Positions 13,008 through 25,900 of a stretch of DNA of 64,000 bases are shown here, in pieces (position 1 is the stretch's first letter; each line of letters starts with the position of its first letter). This DNA comes from Struthidea cinerea. Lineage: Eukaryota > Chordata > Aves > Passeriformes > Corcoracidae. A program made the position numbers and the translations under genes. The stretch spans positions 124,001 to 188,000 of the forward strand of contig VZTI01001766.1 of assembly GCA_013397865.1 (NCBI GenBank), in the 5' to 3' direction. Below the pieces are notes generated by a model that made no database searches, was not told the DNA's origin, and saw only the letters and a list, made by a program, of their open reading frames with translations.

Positions 13008-13053
13008 ATGTCATCCCGGCGGGTCCCCGCGGGCTGCAGCGCAGCCGAGGCCG
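13008..13053 (+). other. ADAP1: Possible alternative ADAP1 first exon (speculative)
   Basis: An ATG at 13008 opens 15 codons (MSSRRVPAGCSAAEA) and then one base before a GTAACC donor at 13054. That leaves exactly the phase needed to join exon 2. It bears no resemblance to the conserved ADAP1 N-terminus and would omit the first two zinc ligands. The start context is weak (C at -3, T at +4). Phase agreement alone has a one-in-three chance. Confidence 0.12.
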
Positions 13054-16000
13054 GTAACCGGGCGGTGGGGGCTCTGCCGGGGTGCCCTGGGCTGCGGGGG
13101 CCGCGTGTCCTCCGCGTCCCCTCGGCTGCTCCTGCCCTGTCAGTGAGCAAACACACGGGGACAACCGGAGGCAGCGCTGCGGACATCCTGCCCGACAACC
13201 TTTGCCCGGCTGCCATCGATGGGTGCCTGAGCTGCGCAGGGAGCGGGGCTGGAATGTCTACAGACGTCTTCGTGTGCGGAGGGGAGAAAATCTGGGCTGG
13301 GAATGTCGTCTTCGCCCTTTGGATGGTGAATTTTTGGGGTCGGGCCGTGATGCTCTTGCTGAGCAGAGTCTGCACGGGGTGGTGGGATCTGTCTTTGAGA
13401 ACAACCTTAAAAAAATTGCAGAGCAAGTAACTTTCCTTTAAAAAAAAAAAAAAAAACAGAAAAAACCAAACAAAAACTCCTCCATATGGAAAAACCTACA
13501 TTTGTATTAGCTTGAGCAGGATGGCTCTGAGGAGGTGTATAGAAAGGATGTCCTTCTCAGCCTCTGTCATTCTATAGGTTAAAGAAAAACCCAACACTTC
13601 GGCTGAGCCCTATTTTCCCGGCTATTGATTTGTTAAGGATGTCAAGATCTATTGGATACCGCTATCCAGCTCGTACCATTACCATTGGTTTTGTATCCCT
13701 AATCTGCATCCCAGGACACTGCAGTTCACTTTCAGATGCGTTGTGTCCTCCGGTACCCAGCTGGAAAGGACAAAGAACTTTCGGCACAGCGTGAACGGCT
13801 TTGCAGCGCCGCGCTGCTCTGCCTGCTCCCACCCATCTACTGCCGGCTGTTGCTGTCTGACTGTACCAGCCCACCTCGGAGGTGTCTTGCTGAGCACAGC
13901 TTGGGCTCCCCGAGTGGGTGTCTGCCTAAATTATTCCTTCCTGGAGACAACTTTACAAACCTGGGCCATTCAGATCAGTGGGGTGATTCTCCCTCGCCCT
14001 GTGTGTATAGAACATAAAGCCCCCAGGCAAAATGGGAAGTTTCTCAGCATCACCAGGGTGGAGATGAAGCTGTAGGTCAATAAAATAGCTCACATCAGAG
14101 AAGGAGGGTTGTTGTTAAAGGCACCTTTGGAATAAAAGGGCTTGTAGAACAACAAAACCATACTTTGGTTTTGGTGACATTTGCGTACAGAGGTGTCTTA
14201 GTGAATCTGAAAGTCAGAGAGGAGAATTTGGGCCAGTGTCTTTTGTAAGTCAGGATGTGCTGTATTAATATCATTCAGCCTCTTCTGAACTCTCACGGCA
14301 TTACTTCTTTAGGACCAGCTCCCTGTTCATCAACCCAATTTCTTTAGTGCCTGCTTTGCTTCAGTTTCTTTGGCAAACGAGGGCTATTCATGGTGCTGTA
14401 ATGTGCTCGTGTGCCTGGGAGTGACAATGAACTTGAGATGCCCTGGGCTACTTAACATAAGATATTAACTTGTGTCTGTAGGTAGTACAGAAAATATCCA
14501 GCCTGAATTCAGTTATTCATCCTGGGCAGGTGTGGCAGGCCAGGTCTTTCTGGGGATGAGGTAATGCAGGAGAGACAGGAAAAGTATCCAGAGAGCCTCC
14601 AGAAAAGGATGTGCAAGAATGTTCTTTGCTGAGAATTGGGATGCACGGAAAGATAAAGGTGACTGCTGGAACCAGGTGGGCAGCTCACACTGGAAAAATA
14701 TCAAAGAGAGAATGAAGTGAGAAGGACAGAAGAGAGAGGGTGGGGAATGAACAGAAGAATGAGGAAAGCAGTGCAGACTTGTGCTTTCCCACATGTGAGT
14801 ATCATCATAGGGCTGATCTGGTACAGCTGGGGGGAAGCCAAAGATTAGGATGCCTGATTTGTTACTGCTGTTTCTCAGGTGGGTGAGTGCCTTTCCCTGA
14901 ATACCCTGTTAGTACAGGATCCATGATAGGAGGTAGCCATTTAGCTCAGGGATGCTCTTAACAAAGAATAGGATGGGTTGGAAATATAACAGGGGAAAAT
15001 TCTCTGTTAGTCACCTTAATTTGTGTATTTGGAGGCCAGCTGGGTTTTCTTTTTCTTTTGGAAATGTTTATTTGAGAAATCAACCGGTCAGTGAAAGTTT
15101 GTTTGTTTTTTGTCGTTCCCTGCTGTCAAAAAGGGTTATTTTCTTTTGTTACTGTTTTGGCATTTGGGAGAGGCTCAGCAGCCAGAGCCCTGAAGCCACA
15201 GCTTGTCCCAGGTATTCTGTGTCCTGTCACAAACCCCTGGGCTCCCGGTGCAAAGGAGCTCTCAGCTTGGCATCGTTGGGTTAAACTGCGACCATACAAA
15301 AATCAAAGTTGGGGGTGGACAGGGGGCTTTGGGGAGGCTGTTCCTCCTGGGCTGGGTAAATAACTTTATCCCCTGCAGGATCATCCCATCTCCTTGGGAA
15401 GATCTGGGCACAACCTGCTGCTTGTCTGGGGCTGGGCCAGAATTTTCCACTTAATCATGACTGAGGGTTATTGAAGTGGCCAAGCCCTGAAAGGCTGCTC
15501 GGTTCAGGATGTGTTTCCCTGGTCTGTGCACAGGAAACTTGCAGCTGGGTGGAATGGGGTATTGAATGTGGTGCTCAGGAAGGTCAGAGCTGGGTCTTCC
15601 CCAAGACGTGTGTATATGTCTGGCAAAAAAAAAATCTCTTGTGCAAAACCAGAGCTTTCAAAGAGATTTTGAGGGATATCTCAGGTGGAGGGAGTAGGGG
15701 CCATGACAGCTGGGAATGCAGAAAGGATGCTAAAGTAGGAAGCGAAAATCAGAGTGTAAAATAACTGAGAGGTTACATCTCTCACTTGCAGGTTTTTTGT
15801 GTTTGTAATTTTTTTTTTAAGTTTCTAGTTAGGTTTTTATTAATTGCATTTTTATAAAACCTGAAATTGCAAAGAAAGGTTGTGTTGAATAAGAGATTTT
15901 TCAGTTGCAAAAATGTCATCGATCTGTAATGCATAATGAGACTGCCTTGGTTACATCCTCGGACCTAATTCTGGTGTAGGAGCCACTAATAAAGTCATTA

Positions 16001-19000
16001 GGTGGGGCTTCGGCTCCTCTGTCATTACACACTTCTGTGTCCTGGGTGTTGTGTTTTTTGTGGGTTTAAAGCTGTGCTTTCTCCGTGAAGACAGCATGGT
16101 AAATGCAGTCTTAAGTGCAAACTGAGCAGTGTTACTGAATTGCCGGTGTGTAATGGCTCTGTGTGCATTAGAATAATCTTTTTTTCTTCAAGACTAATGT
16201 GGCAGTTCAGCGTTTTCTTTTTCTAAATGATTCTTTGTCTCAGGCAATCTTTCCTCACATCATGAGACGGATGGTTATCTCAGGGCATAACAAGACCTGG
16301 AGTATTTCTCTCTTTACTCTATTTTTCTATGACTTAGGCTCGTGTTTCCATGGAGTGAGAATCATTTTACATTGTAGGAGGACAGAGAGGCTCTGAAGAC
16401 AGAAATGGAAATCCCATCAAAGCAACCCTGCAGTTTAAACCCTCCAGCAGCAGTTTACACGGCTTGTTATCATTTTATCTTTCTTATTTGGGATGGATTA
16501 TTGGGACATGGATCCTGGGTAACACCGGCCTCTGTGCCTGAGGCCCGGAGGGGATGAAGGATGGAGGAAGAGCAGAAGGCACGCGCTGGAGGGGAGTCTG
16601 GACTGGAGCTTTGTGCTGCAGAGCCGAGCAGGTCTGGTGTTCTGGTGTAACAGTGCATCTCAAAGCCTGCGGGTGGCTGGTGCTGGCTGAGGTGGTTGTG
16701 AACACCTTTCCCTTCTCAGTTCTGCAGCAGGTGAAGCTTTCCCGTTCCCTGGGTGCCCCCGAGTGGGGGTGGCGATCAGAGGGAAACACCTGAGCGCTGG
16801 GGATGGCTTGGTTTGCTCAGGCTTGAGGAGAGCACCGATTTGATCTCAGCCTCTCCTTCCCCCATCCAACCGCTGGTCCTAAAAGCCCAGATCGGGAAGG
16901 GAACTGAGTCACCGGGTCCTGCCAAGTGCTGCCGTCTGCAGCGCCTCTGCCCATCCCCTCGGGGAGTGACGGGGCTCTGCCTCGCAGCTCCTTCCCTCTC
17001 TTGGCCCCTCTGCCTCCCACTGGAAAGCTGTTCCACAGCTCTGCTGCTCTAGTGGCGTGAAACGGGCTTTTCATCTGCCGGCTCAAAGTGGAAACTTGTT
17101 CCCGCACCTCCATTGTCCTTCTCAAATACTGATTTTTTTTCCTTTTTTTTTTTTTTTTTCAGTATCCCTGGGAATTTTCCAGCCCTTCTCCCTGGGCATA
17201 AGCAGAGGGGTAAGAAGGAAAAAGAAAAAAATCCCACAGCAGTTGTGTTGAGCTCAATGCCACTTTCTGCAGGAAAAAGGGCTTTTTGAAACAAAGGAGG
17301 TTTAATGTGATGGTGTTTTTTGTCCGGTCCTGGTGCCTGGGCTGCGGCACAATCGTGGGCTGCAGACAGCGAGAGGAGGCTGCTGGGACCTGCAAGCTGA
17401 ATTAAAAGACCTTGGCAAGTTGAGTGCCTTCACTGAAAAATTTTCCTACTTAGAGAGGAGTGTTGGTGGGAGGCTGTTTGACTCCAGCATTAACTCTTCT
17501 ATTGTTACTTTTCAACATGCACGACCAGGGTCTATTTATTAGCCTCCTAATCCTTCCCCCGAGTAAACAGCTACAGAACTTCGGTGCTGAACACGAGGTT
17601 CTCTGTCTGGGGCAGGGAGGAAATCAGCAGCAGCTGAGCAGCAGGCAGGAAAGGCTTTGTGCTTGTGTGGATTGCACTGAAATCCCTGTGGTTCTACCCC
17701 GTATCAATGAGTTACATTTCTAGTGCAGGGTGAAAAAGGTTTTGCCTGCCTGGGGAGGTATCTTCATCACCTCAAACAGGACAGGGTTCAGGAAAATCCA
17801 CAGAATCTGCATCCCAACCATAGAGCAGCTCCTGCCCAGCTGGTGTGGCAGGGATGCAGCAGGGCAGCTCCTTAAGGGTCAGGCCATCATTGTGTTGAGG
17901 GTGTGTTGCTGTGCATTGGCCCCAGATGTTTGCCTTGCTCATCAATATTGTGCTGTAAGTAGTGACAAATGTAGTTTAAGGCAAAAGGTGGAGCAGGAGC
18001 ACTCAAATTTTGGGACTTTTGAGTTTTTGCTCTTGTCTACTTTGAGCCTGCTGCTGCTCTGCTTCATGGGATTGTACTTGGATTGATGGCATCTAGGGAT
18101 TTTCAAACTGGAACTCCGTGGTTTTTTTCTGGATACAGGAAATACTGATTATTTATTAAAAAAAAATTCCATTAGCATCCAGCTTCCATTCTCTTTGGTT
18201 TCCATAAGTTGTCCTGCGTCTTATGGTCGGTTTTTTTTCCATAATATTTTCTGTGTCTAACCTTCATTTTTTTCTTTTTTCCCTAAGTTCAGAAACACTG
18301 GGTTCAAGCTGCAGAGTTCATGGTTCACCGTGCTGGGTTTTCCTGAGGATTGTGGTGGCAAAACGGGCTGTGTGGAGACGTTAATTTGTGAATTTAGCTG
18401 TTGCCCAAGTGTTTTAGTTTTGTTTTGGGCGCTTCTCTAATCTCTGGCTGTGCCTTTGCTTTCAGATGAGTGAGATGGGAAAATACCAGCCCAGTGCCCT
18501 TCTCCTGAGTTTAGTTTAGCTTTCTTTGTTTTGTTTAATTTTTAAAATGAACCTGACTCACGTCTTTATTCTGAAAGTCATTATAATCTGATTATAAGTT
18601 ACAGGAATCTCTACCCCACTGGGCAGTGAAAGCGTTTTAGAGCTGGAATCGGTCATTCAGGATGAGTCTTTCTGCACTTACAACAGTGTGTTTGGTTTAA
18701 TGTTCCCGTTGTTCCTCGTTCATTTTTATTCCTTTTGGCTTGAAATAATGGAATAAAGTAGCTTGTGTGGAACTTAGGCATGCTGGGGAGTTTTCATTAG
18801 GCTTCACTGCTGTTTTCTCAAAATTCTGGAGGCTTAGGACAAAAAATGATTTTTTTTGAGCAATGCCCAAAAAGCCCAGATAATGACATATTACCATTTC
18901 AGTGCACCTTTTTGGGACATGCCCAGATGGAATAATAAAATTACTGAACTCTCAGTAATGTCCAGCATAGGAGAACGTGGTCTAGCTGTTGATGTGTCCA

Positions 19001-22000
19001 GCAGCAAGGTGGACTTGACTTATTTGTGGAGAGCTCAGCTTCCCAGCTGTGCAGCCTGGGGTCACTGGCTCACTAAACTAATAGTGCTGCCCCAAAATTC
19101 ACTGTTCTGTGTGAAGACACTTATGAAAATTTATTTCCATGTTTGATAAGATGTTGTCTTATCTCTGGTGCAGTCATTTGAAGGGTTGGAGTCTGTGATA
19201 AGCCGAGGTTGGGGATTGCTGCCGTTATCCACCGTGTCCCTGAGCTGAGAATTTGTGCTGGAGAGCAGAAGGAGAGAGGGACCGTGATGTGTTTGGGAAG
19301 CAGCACAGCCACCGACAACCCCAAACCCTTTAAAAGGCTTTGCAGAAGCATCCCTGCAGCAGTGGGTGCTGGCAGCGCCTGTCTGGGGTCTGTCACCAGC
19401 CCCTGCAGAAGAGGAGGGGGTGTGGCGGTCTCCTTGCTGGGTTTCTTCGAAAATGGTGTCACGAGTTCAGGGAGCGGGGGAGAAGGGGAAGCGGCGTTGG
19501 CAGAGCCCTCCAGAAGCCGGAGTTGGGGAATCCTCCACCCCCTGCTTCCTGTCCTCGGAGCCGTGACACGGGGAGGTCACAGGGAAGCAGGAGCCCGAGG
19601 GCTCGCATGGGTCTGTAATCCTCTGGCTTGTTCAGATGATGCTTAGAAATTCCTTTTGGCTTTCAGCTAAAGCCTGGGAAGGGTTTGGGCTGCCTTGCTT
19701 TCTGTTAGATGTCCTCAGCCAGGAGAGCAAGAGCCATGAGAAATCTCAAATTATGGTTACAGTGACATTTCAGAGGGACTTGCCCTGGTCGATCGGTTGG
19801 TTCTGGGGGTTTTCACTACCCAGCAATTTTTTGGATGGCGCTAGGTCGGTGCCTGAGGCCTTTGAACTCTCCTCCTGCCTGGTGTTCCCTTTGGCACTAA
19901 ACCCAGTTGCCAGATGTGGGTAGTTCTGGGCTGTGACAGGAGAGCAGCACACAACCAGACGAGCATCTACAGCTCTCCCACCCACCCTCGCCACATGAGA
20001 GATGTATTTCTAGAACCAGAAGAGCAGCGAGGAGGAAGTTGCTATTAATACCTGGCAGAGACGTGAGCAGCCGGGGTCGGGTCTGGTGGGGCAGGTGAAA
20101 TGTGCAGCTCTGTCGTGGTGCTCCTCAATATTTGCTGTGTGGGATGCCGGTGGTGTTGGATGGACATGGATTTGGGTCTAGGCAGGAGGGGAAATGCTGA
20201 AAGGAAGGTGACCAGGAGGAGATAGCCACTGGCTGTGGTTTATTGAACAAGCTGAGAACATCCCTTCCAAGGCTGGGTCACCACTGGCTCCATTGTGTCT
20301 GCTCCTCTGAAGGACTGTCACCTTCTGGCAGCCACACGTGGGTGACCCTGTGTATATGATGTGATACAGACGTGTGTATGTACCCTGTGATATAATCCAG
20401 CTTTTGTTTTCTTAGTCAGACAAGGCTTGATGTGGTGTGGAGCAGGGCGGAAGCGCTTAAGAGTCTGGTCTGGGGAAGACCTTGTTGTTGTGAGGAGAAT
20501 GCCTTAAAGCCCAGGTGGGACTGAAACCTGTTGCTTGAGGTGCTGTTTGCCCGAGTCAAGAATAGACAACTTGGGTATGAGCTGACCTGGTGGCCACTGG
20601 AGCTGGAGTCTCCTCCAGGATTTTCTTACAGGGTGTTCCTCCACCAGAATGTGTCCTCATCCAGGCTGGAGGAAGGTGTGCTGTCTCCTGGTCCTGTCAC
20701 ACACAGCAGTGCAGGCAGGGGAGGGGTTACCTCTTGGGGAGGACTTTGGAAGCCTGAGTCCACCCAGTGGTAGACAACAGGAAGAAATCCGCCCGCATGC
20801 CTAAGATAAATCTGGTAACATTGAAGAGGCATTGGGACTCCCGATAAAAGCTGTTTTGTTGGCCAGTACATGCTTTGATACCCATTTCCCTGGGCTGGGC
20901 AGTGCTTTGATCAGATCTCGACTCCGGGAAGGATTGAAGCTCAGTTATCCTGGCGTAGCTGTGCTGGGCACGGGGACCCAACTCCAAACTGTGCTGCCAC
21001 AGCTTCCTCACCACTGCCACGGCTCTGTCTCTGGACCCCCTTACCATTCCGTGTGTCTGATCCTCTGCATGAACATCAGTGATGGGTGTTTGAACACGAG
21101 ACCCTGGTGCTTTCACCTTGCCTGACTTGCGCCCTTTGGGACCTTTCGGCAGCGCTGAACCTTGGGATGTTTTTGTGGCAGGAAGTTTGGAGGGTCCCAG
21201 ACTCTGATTACAAACATGTTTGGAAATGGCAAAGGACAACACGATGAATTAGAGCACAGAAAGTGCCTGAGTGTGCAAAACTCTTGATTCTTGCTGCCAA
21301 CCTGCAGGTCAATAACTGGCCACAGTCTCTGAGGTTGGAGTAAGTGGGGAGTGCATGAGCTGGGATGGGGTGTGATGCTGAGTCACCCCGTGCTTGTGGA
21401 AGGAGCAGTGTGGGCAGCAGCAGGCCCTTAGATCAACCTGACTGGTTTTATATTTCCCAGGCTTGAGTTGTAGTCACTGGGGTCTCGCATGAGGATGGGA
21501 GACCATGTGAAACAGAAAGAAACTACCTCTGTGTCTGCTGGTGGCTGATGGGACTTGTATCAGCTTGGGAGTTTGCTCCCCTCTCCCATGTGGGCACTCG
21601 GCTGTGTCTGATGAGAATCCTCATTTAGCGCTGGGTTTTCATCTGAGCAGAGCCACCTCTGGAGAACTGAATTGGTCTTCCCCAGGGTGTGCTGGGGGAG
21701 GCTGGTGGCTGTCCCAGCGGGCAGGGCTGGTGGCAGCCCTTGGCTACCCCTCAGGAGCTGAGCTGCCCCATGCCAGCCTGCTCCCTGCACTGACACAGCC
21801 AGAGCATTAAATACGGATCAGGAGGAGAAAGCACATTCCCTTGCCTTTTATAAATAATTGCTGTGCTGTGGGCAGCGAGGGTTTGGTGTAATTACTGCGG
21901 GAATAAACGGACGGCGAGGGGCTGTGAGAAGGGAAGACCTGGCCTCACCCCTCGACAGCCTGATGCCATGGGTTGGCCGAGGGGCTCCCAGCACTGCGGG

Positions 22001-22820
22001 TTTGGGGAGGATGGAGGATTTAGTGTCTGACGGGGTGACCTGCAGTGAAGTTCTTTCTGCCAGGGCGCGGCCGGATCCGCCGGCGCTGACATTTGCCAGT
22101 CGGAGTTCAAACAAAGATCCCTGTATTGGGTTCTTGGCGAGGCGGTGCCAGGGACACTGCTGGGTGTCCCTCTGTCTCCCTGCTTTGGGCAGTGCCTCTC
22201 CCAAGAAGGAATTTGGAGGCAAGGGACTCGTGTTTAAAGTGCTTTGTGTGAGATGTCAGCCCGGGGCTGTAAACAGTGCGTGGCTTTGCTCAGAGAAAGT
22301 ACAGAGCTGCCACTGGCAGCATTTTTCCATTAAGGCAAGGGCTGGAAACCTCCTGGCATGGAGGGCTGGGCTGCTGGGAGCTGCAGCTGTGGGAGGAAAG
22401 TCTCTGTATGGAGCACATGTAATAAACAAATAAAAAGGGAGCAGCATAGTGGTTTCCCTGAGCTGGTATAGTTTCTGTTCTGTGCAGTGTTTGGGTGGAA
22501 TTTCCTCATGAAAGAGCGATATTCCCCTCTCCTCTTCATGTGAGCATGGAGTGAGTTATGGAGGTCTTGAGCACATGCAGTTGTCTGTATATTGGGGTTT
22601 TGTGAATAACATCTGCACTGGGGATTGCAGATCTGTTAATTGTTAGTTCAATTTGTATTCCTATCAATAGAAACATCTATTTCCCTTCCGTATTTGTCTG
22701 ATGCCTTTAGAATCGGGGACACCAGACCTGGTGTCTCCTGAACTCCTCTGCCACGCCCTGTCCTGCCCTGAATCCAAAAGATCAGTCAAGTGCAATTCCC
22801 TCTTTCCTTCTTGCTTCCAG
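13054..22820 (+). other. ADAP1: ADAP1 intron 1
   Basis: At least 9.8 kb of non-coding sequence ends in a pyrimidine-rich acceptor (TTGCTTCCAG) just before exon 2. It has no recognisable exon, RNA gene or large transposon. Notable points are an A17 run at 13440-13456, a long T tract with a well-formed 47-base exon-like unit at 17163-17209, and ordinary GC-moderate DNA elsewhere. The start is approximate because exon 1 is missing. Confidence 0.75.
17163..17209 (+). other. Exon-like unit with strong splice sites in intron 1
   Basis: A very long pyrimidine tract (17132-17160) ends in CAG at 17162. After 47 bases comes a good donor, GTAAGAAGG, at 17210. The length is not a multiple of three, so inclusion between coding exons 1 and 2 would shift the frame. 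It could be a 5' UTR exon, a poison exon or a decoy. Confidence 0.25.
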
Positions 22821-22951
22821 ACCCGGACTGGGCATCCCACAGCCTCGGGATCTTCATCTGCTTGAACTGTTCAGGAATCCACCGCAATATTCCCCAGGTC
22901 AGCAAGGTGAAGTCGGTGCGCTTGGATGACTGGGACGATGCCCAGGTGGAG
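22821..22951 (+). CDS. ADAP1: ADAP1 exon 2: ArfGAP zinc finger and arginine finger
   Basis: The exon encodes residues 28-71 (DPDWASHSLGIFICLNC and onward), starting with two bases of a split Asp codon. It carries the second zinc-binding pair C41 and C44 and the GIHRN arginine finger (R49), the catalytic residue of ArfGAPs. The IPQVSKVKSVRLD segment is essentially identical to mammalian ADAP1. The acceptor is CTTCCAG and the donor GTACGT. The first Cys pair must come from exon 1. Confidence 0.97.
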
Positions 22952-25900
22952 GTACGTGCACCCGGGGCTGGGAGCACTGGGGAGTTTGGGATCTTCCCTT
23001 TGGAGCCCTTTCTAGAGGGCAAATGTGGTTTCAGAAAGCACGTCTAGATAATTCCTGACTGTGGGAATGAGGCCCGTGATGCTGGTTGAAATAGAACACC
23101 CATTCTGTGAAGAATTTGCGAGGGTTTCCCCCAGCCCTGTAACAATGTCAGTGAAATAGCGTGTGGAAATTACTGATTTTAATGAACTGTCTTCTCTTGT
23201 TTCTTGCAATATCTCTAGCCTAGACTAGACCTGTGGTCTACCACCCCTGCCCAGCTCAGCTATTTCTGGCTTTGTTCCTCTTAAACTCACATCTTGAAAA
23301 ACCAAACCACAATGTAAATTCTCTCAGTTTATGCCCCACACCTGCCTAGATTTGGGTGGTGCTGCTAAAGGCACCCAGAAAACCTTTCTGCTTTGACTAC
23401 TGGGATCTTTAAAGGCATGAAGAACTCTACCAGTCGTTGATTTCTGTCTTCTATGTGTAGAGTTGAGGTTTTCCTGAAAGCTGCCCCTCATGGAGTTGTG
23501 TGTTTTATGGGAAGAATAGGCCTTAGTGTTGCATGGGTATTTCCTTCCCTGACATTTTTGGGGGGGAATAGATTGAAAATGTAATTGTGAGAAATTCAAA
23601 ACCATGACAATAATAAAAAAAAAGCTTAGCTGCTTGTTGTGTTTGTATGCTTGGCATTTGACACAAAACAAAATGTATTTAGCATGGCTGCCTGGAAAAG
23701 AATGGGGTTTTTACACTTATAAAGTGAATTTCAATAAATAAAATATATGAATAAGGAAATAAGTAATTTTCTTTGCTGAGTTCTCAGCTAGCCATTTGTG
23801 TACAAGATCAGAAGAAAAAGAGGGCTATCAAGGCAGATAGAACTTTTATTTATTTATTTGTTTATTTATTTATTTGTCTATCACTTTGAGCTCCTTCCTG
23901 AGGTAGCTGGAATGACTTTGCAAAAACAAAATCATCCTTTTGGCGCAAGTGATGTGATCCAAAGCACAGGATGTGTTGTCAGAGGCTATCACCTTGCTGG
24001 AGCTGTAACACATGGAGGTTAAAAGCCGGTGTGAGGTTTTGCCCTCTGGTTACCTAATTCCCGTGTTGGCTTCCCTGGGAGCCATCTGATTCCTGTGAGG
24101 GGGAAATGCCACTGTGTGCCACCCCCTGCTCCTGTGGGGATCGTGCAGGTGGGACTGGGACGTGCCCTCAGCATCATTTTAAGCTGTAGGATGCTGCAAT
24201 AATAATCAATACTGATTTCTGAGCCCTGGTTTGCAGGCACAGTTTTTACAGCAACCTTACTGTGCACAGTCCTGGGCAAACCTCTCAGTAAGAGAACAGG
24301 TCCCCCCCTCGCAATAATTCTACTGCTCTGTGGAAGCAAAAGAGAATGAAAGGAAATTACTGTTAACATTTGTTTAATTCTTTCTGTTTTTTCTCTTTTC
24401 ACAGTTTATGGCCTCGAATGGAAACAATGTAGCAAAAGCAAAATATGAATCTAAAATGCCACCATTTTATTATAAACCAACATATCTTGACTGCCAGTAA
24501 GTAAATACCTCTGCTGGTAAACAGCATTTATTTGTTTGTGCAGCTGCAGCCTCTGTAATACTTTAGTTTTAGCATAATACTTTTTAATTTTTTTTAGCCA
24601 CAATGGAAGTTTCATTTATAAAAGGCCCTGAAAATGTTTTTCCTTTTGCACGCATATGGTAGAGTTTATGCTACGTGTGGGATCTTAGTTAATAAGTACA
24701 GTTGAGATGATGCAGGGGAGTCAATAGTTTGCCTGTTCCCCAGACTCTTCCAAGTTTCTAAAGCTACAAGAGTGCCAATTTCTACCCATTGATTTCCTCT
24801 GTCTTTTCAAATCCCTCTCCTGAATCAAAGCAGAACTTGCTGATCTGCTGTGTGAGATGCTGGGTTACTTGTCATGCAAAAATACCCGGGGTTTGTGTTG
24901 CTAGGGTTTTTTTAATCTATTGACAAATCTCCTCCATGAAGGCAGGTAAAGGGTGGTATCTCCCATACAGTGTAAACCTCTCTAGTAAGGCGGGATGGAC
25001 TTTGCAGAGCAAGAAGCTGAGCAGCCAGAACATACCGTGCTGTCCAGGGTGCCAGGAGATGAACTGAATTTGATTTTTAGGGTCTGATCCTGCTGTGTAC
25101 CAAGGCGATTTGTATCTTTGTGTGAGTGGAGCTGCCTGGCCTGACAAGAAGAAAGCGCCCATTTATGCAGTGTTCTGAGCTCCAGAATCCCAGCAGTTTG
25201 GCTGTGCCATCTTGAGACTTGGATGTGCTTGTCATGTGGGGGCTGGAGAAGCAGGATTGGTAGGAGGAACACGATTCTAGGGGATTTTGGTTTTGTTGAC
25301 TCCCGAGTCTCAGTGAAGTTGAGTTAGATGCTGCCTATCTGATACTCAGGTTGTCCGGGAGCAGAGTCCTGGTTCTCTTCCATGCCCCATCCCTGCCCGA
25401 GGGCTGCAGAGCTCGTGCTGGCGGAGCCTGGCAGGGAGCAGGGCAGGTCCCTCCAGCTCGGTGTGTGCTGAGATCTGGGTGCTCATCACAGCCGGCTCTC
25501 CTTGCACGGGTCAGCCTGAGGGACGGCGGGAGCTGCTCCTGCTCTCAGGCAGCTCGGAGACCATGAGCATTTCCATTCCTGCTGCTGTGGGGCTGGTGGA
25601 GTGTCTGTGGCTGGGTCTGTGCTCGGTGGTTTGGCTTCCTTGGTGCAGCTCAGCTCTGGCGCTGCGCTATTCCCTCCCTCCGTCCTGCGGAGCCATGTCA
25701 CTGCAGGGAGCTCTGCCAGGCAGTGGCTTGGCTCCAGCCACAGCCCTGCCAGGGCTGTCTGAGCTCGCAGGGACCCTGCTGGGGCAGCCACTCCATCCAC
25801 AGCCCGTCCCCATGGCTGGTGGAGTGGCATGGTGCTGGGCTGGGAACCTGTGAGGAGCTGCAGCGGGAGATGGAAAGGATTTTTTTGTTGTTGTTGTTTC

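Larger units (their letters stand above)
12290..13220 (+). promoter_or_regulatory. ADAP1: CpG island, probable ADAP1 promoter
   Basis: Both sides of the gap are very GC-rich and dense in CpG, with SacII-like CCGCGG words at about 12920-12940, in sharp contrast to the flanking DNA. It is the only large CpG island between the COX19 3' end and ADAP1 exon 2. It therefore most likely holds the ADAP1 promoter and first exon. Orientation is inferred from ADAP1. Boundaries were judged by eye. Confidence 0.7.

Noticed and set aside
11705..13426. A 573-codon minus-strand open frame across the CpG island
   Set aside because: It is open only because N codons are read through the 381-base gap and GC-rich DNA lacks stops. 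It has no recognisable domain.
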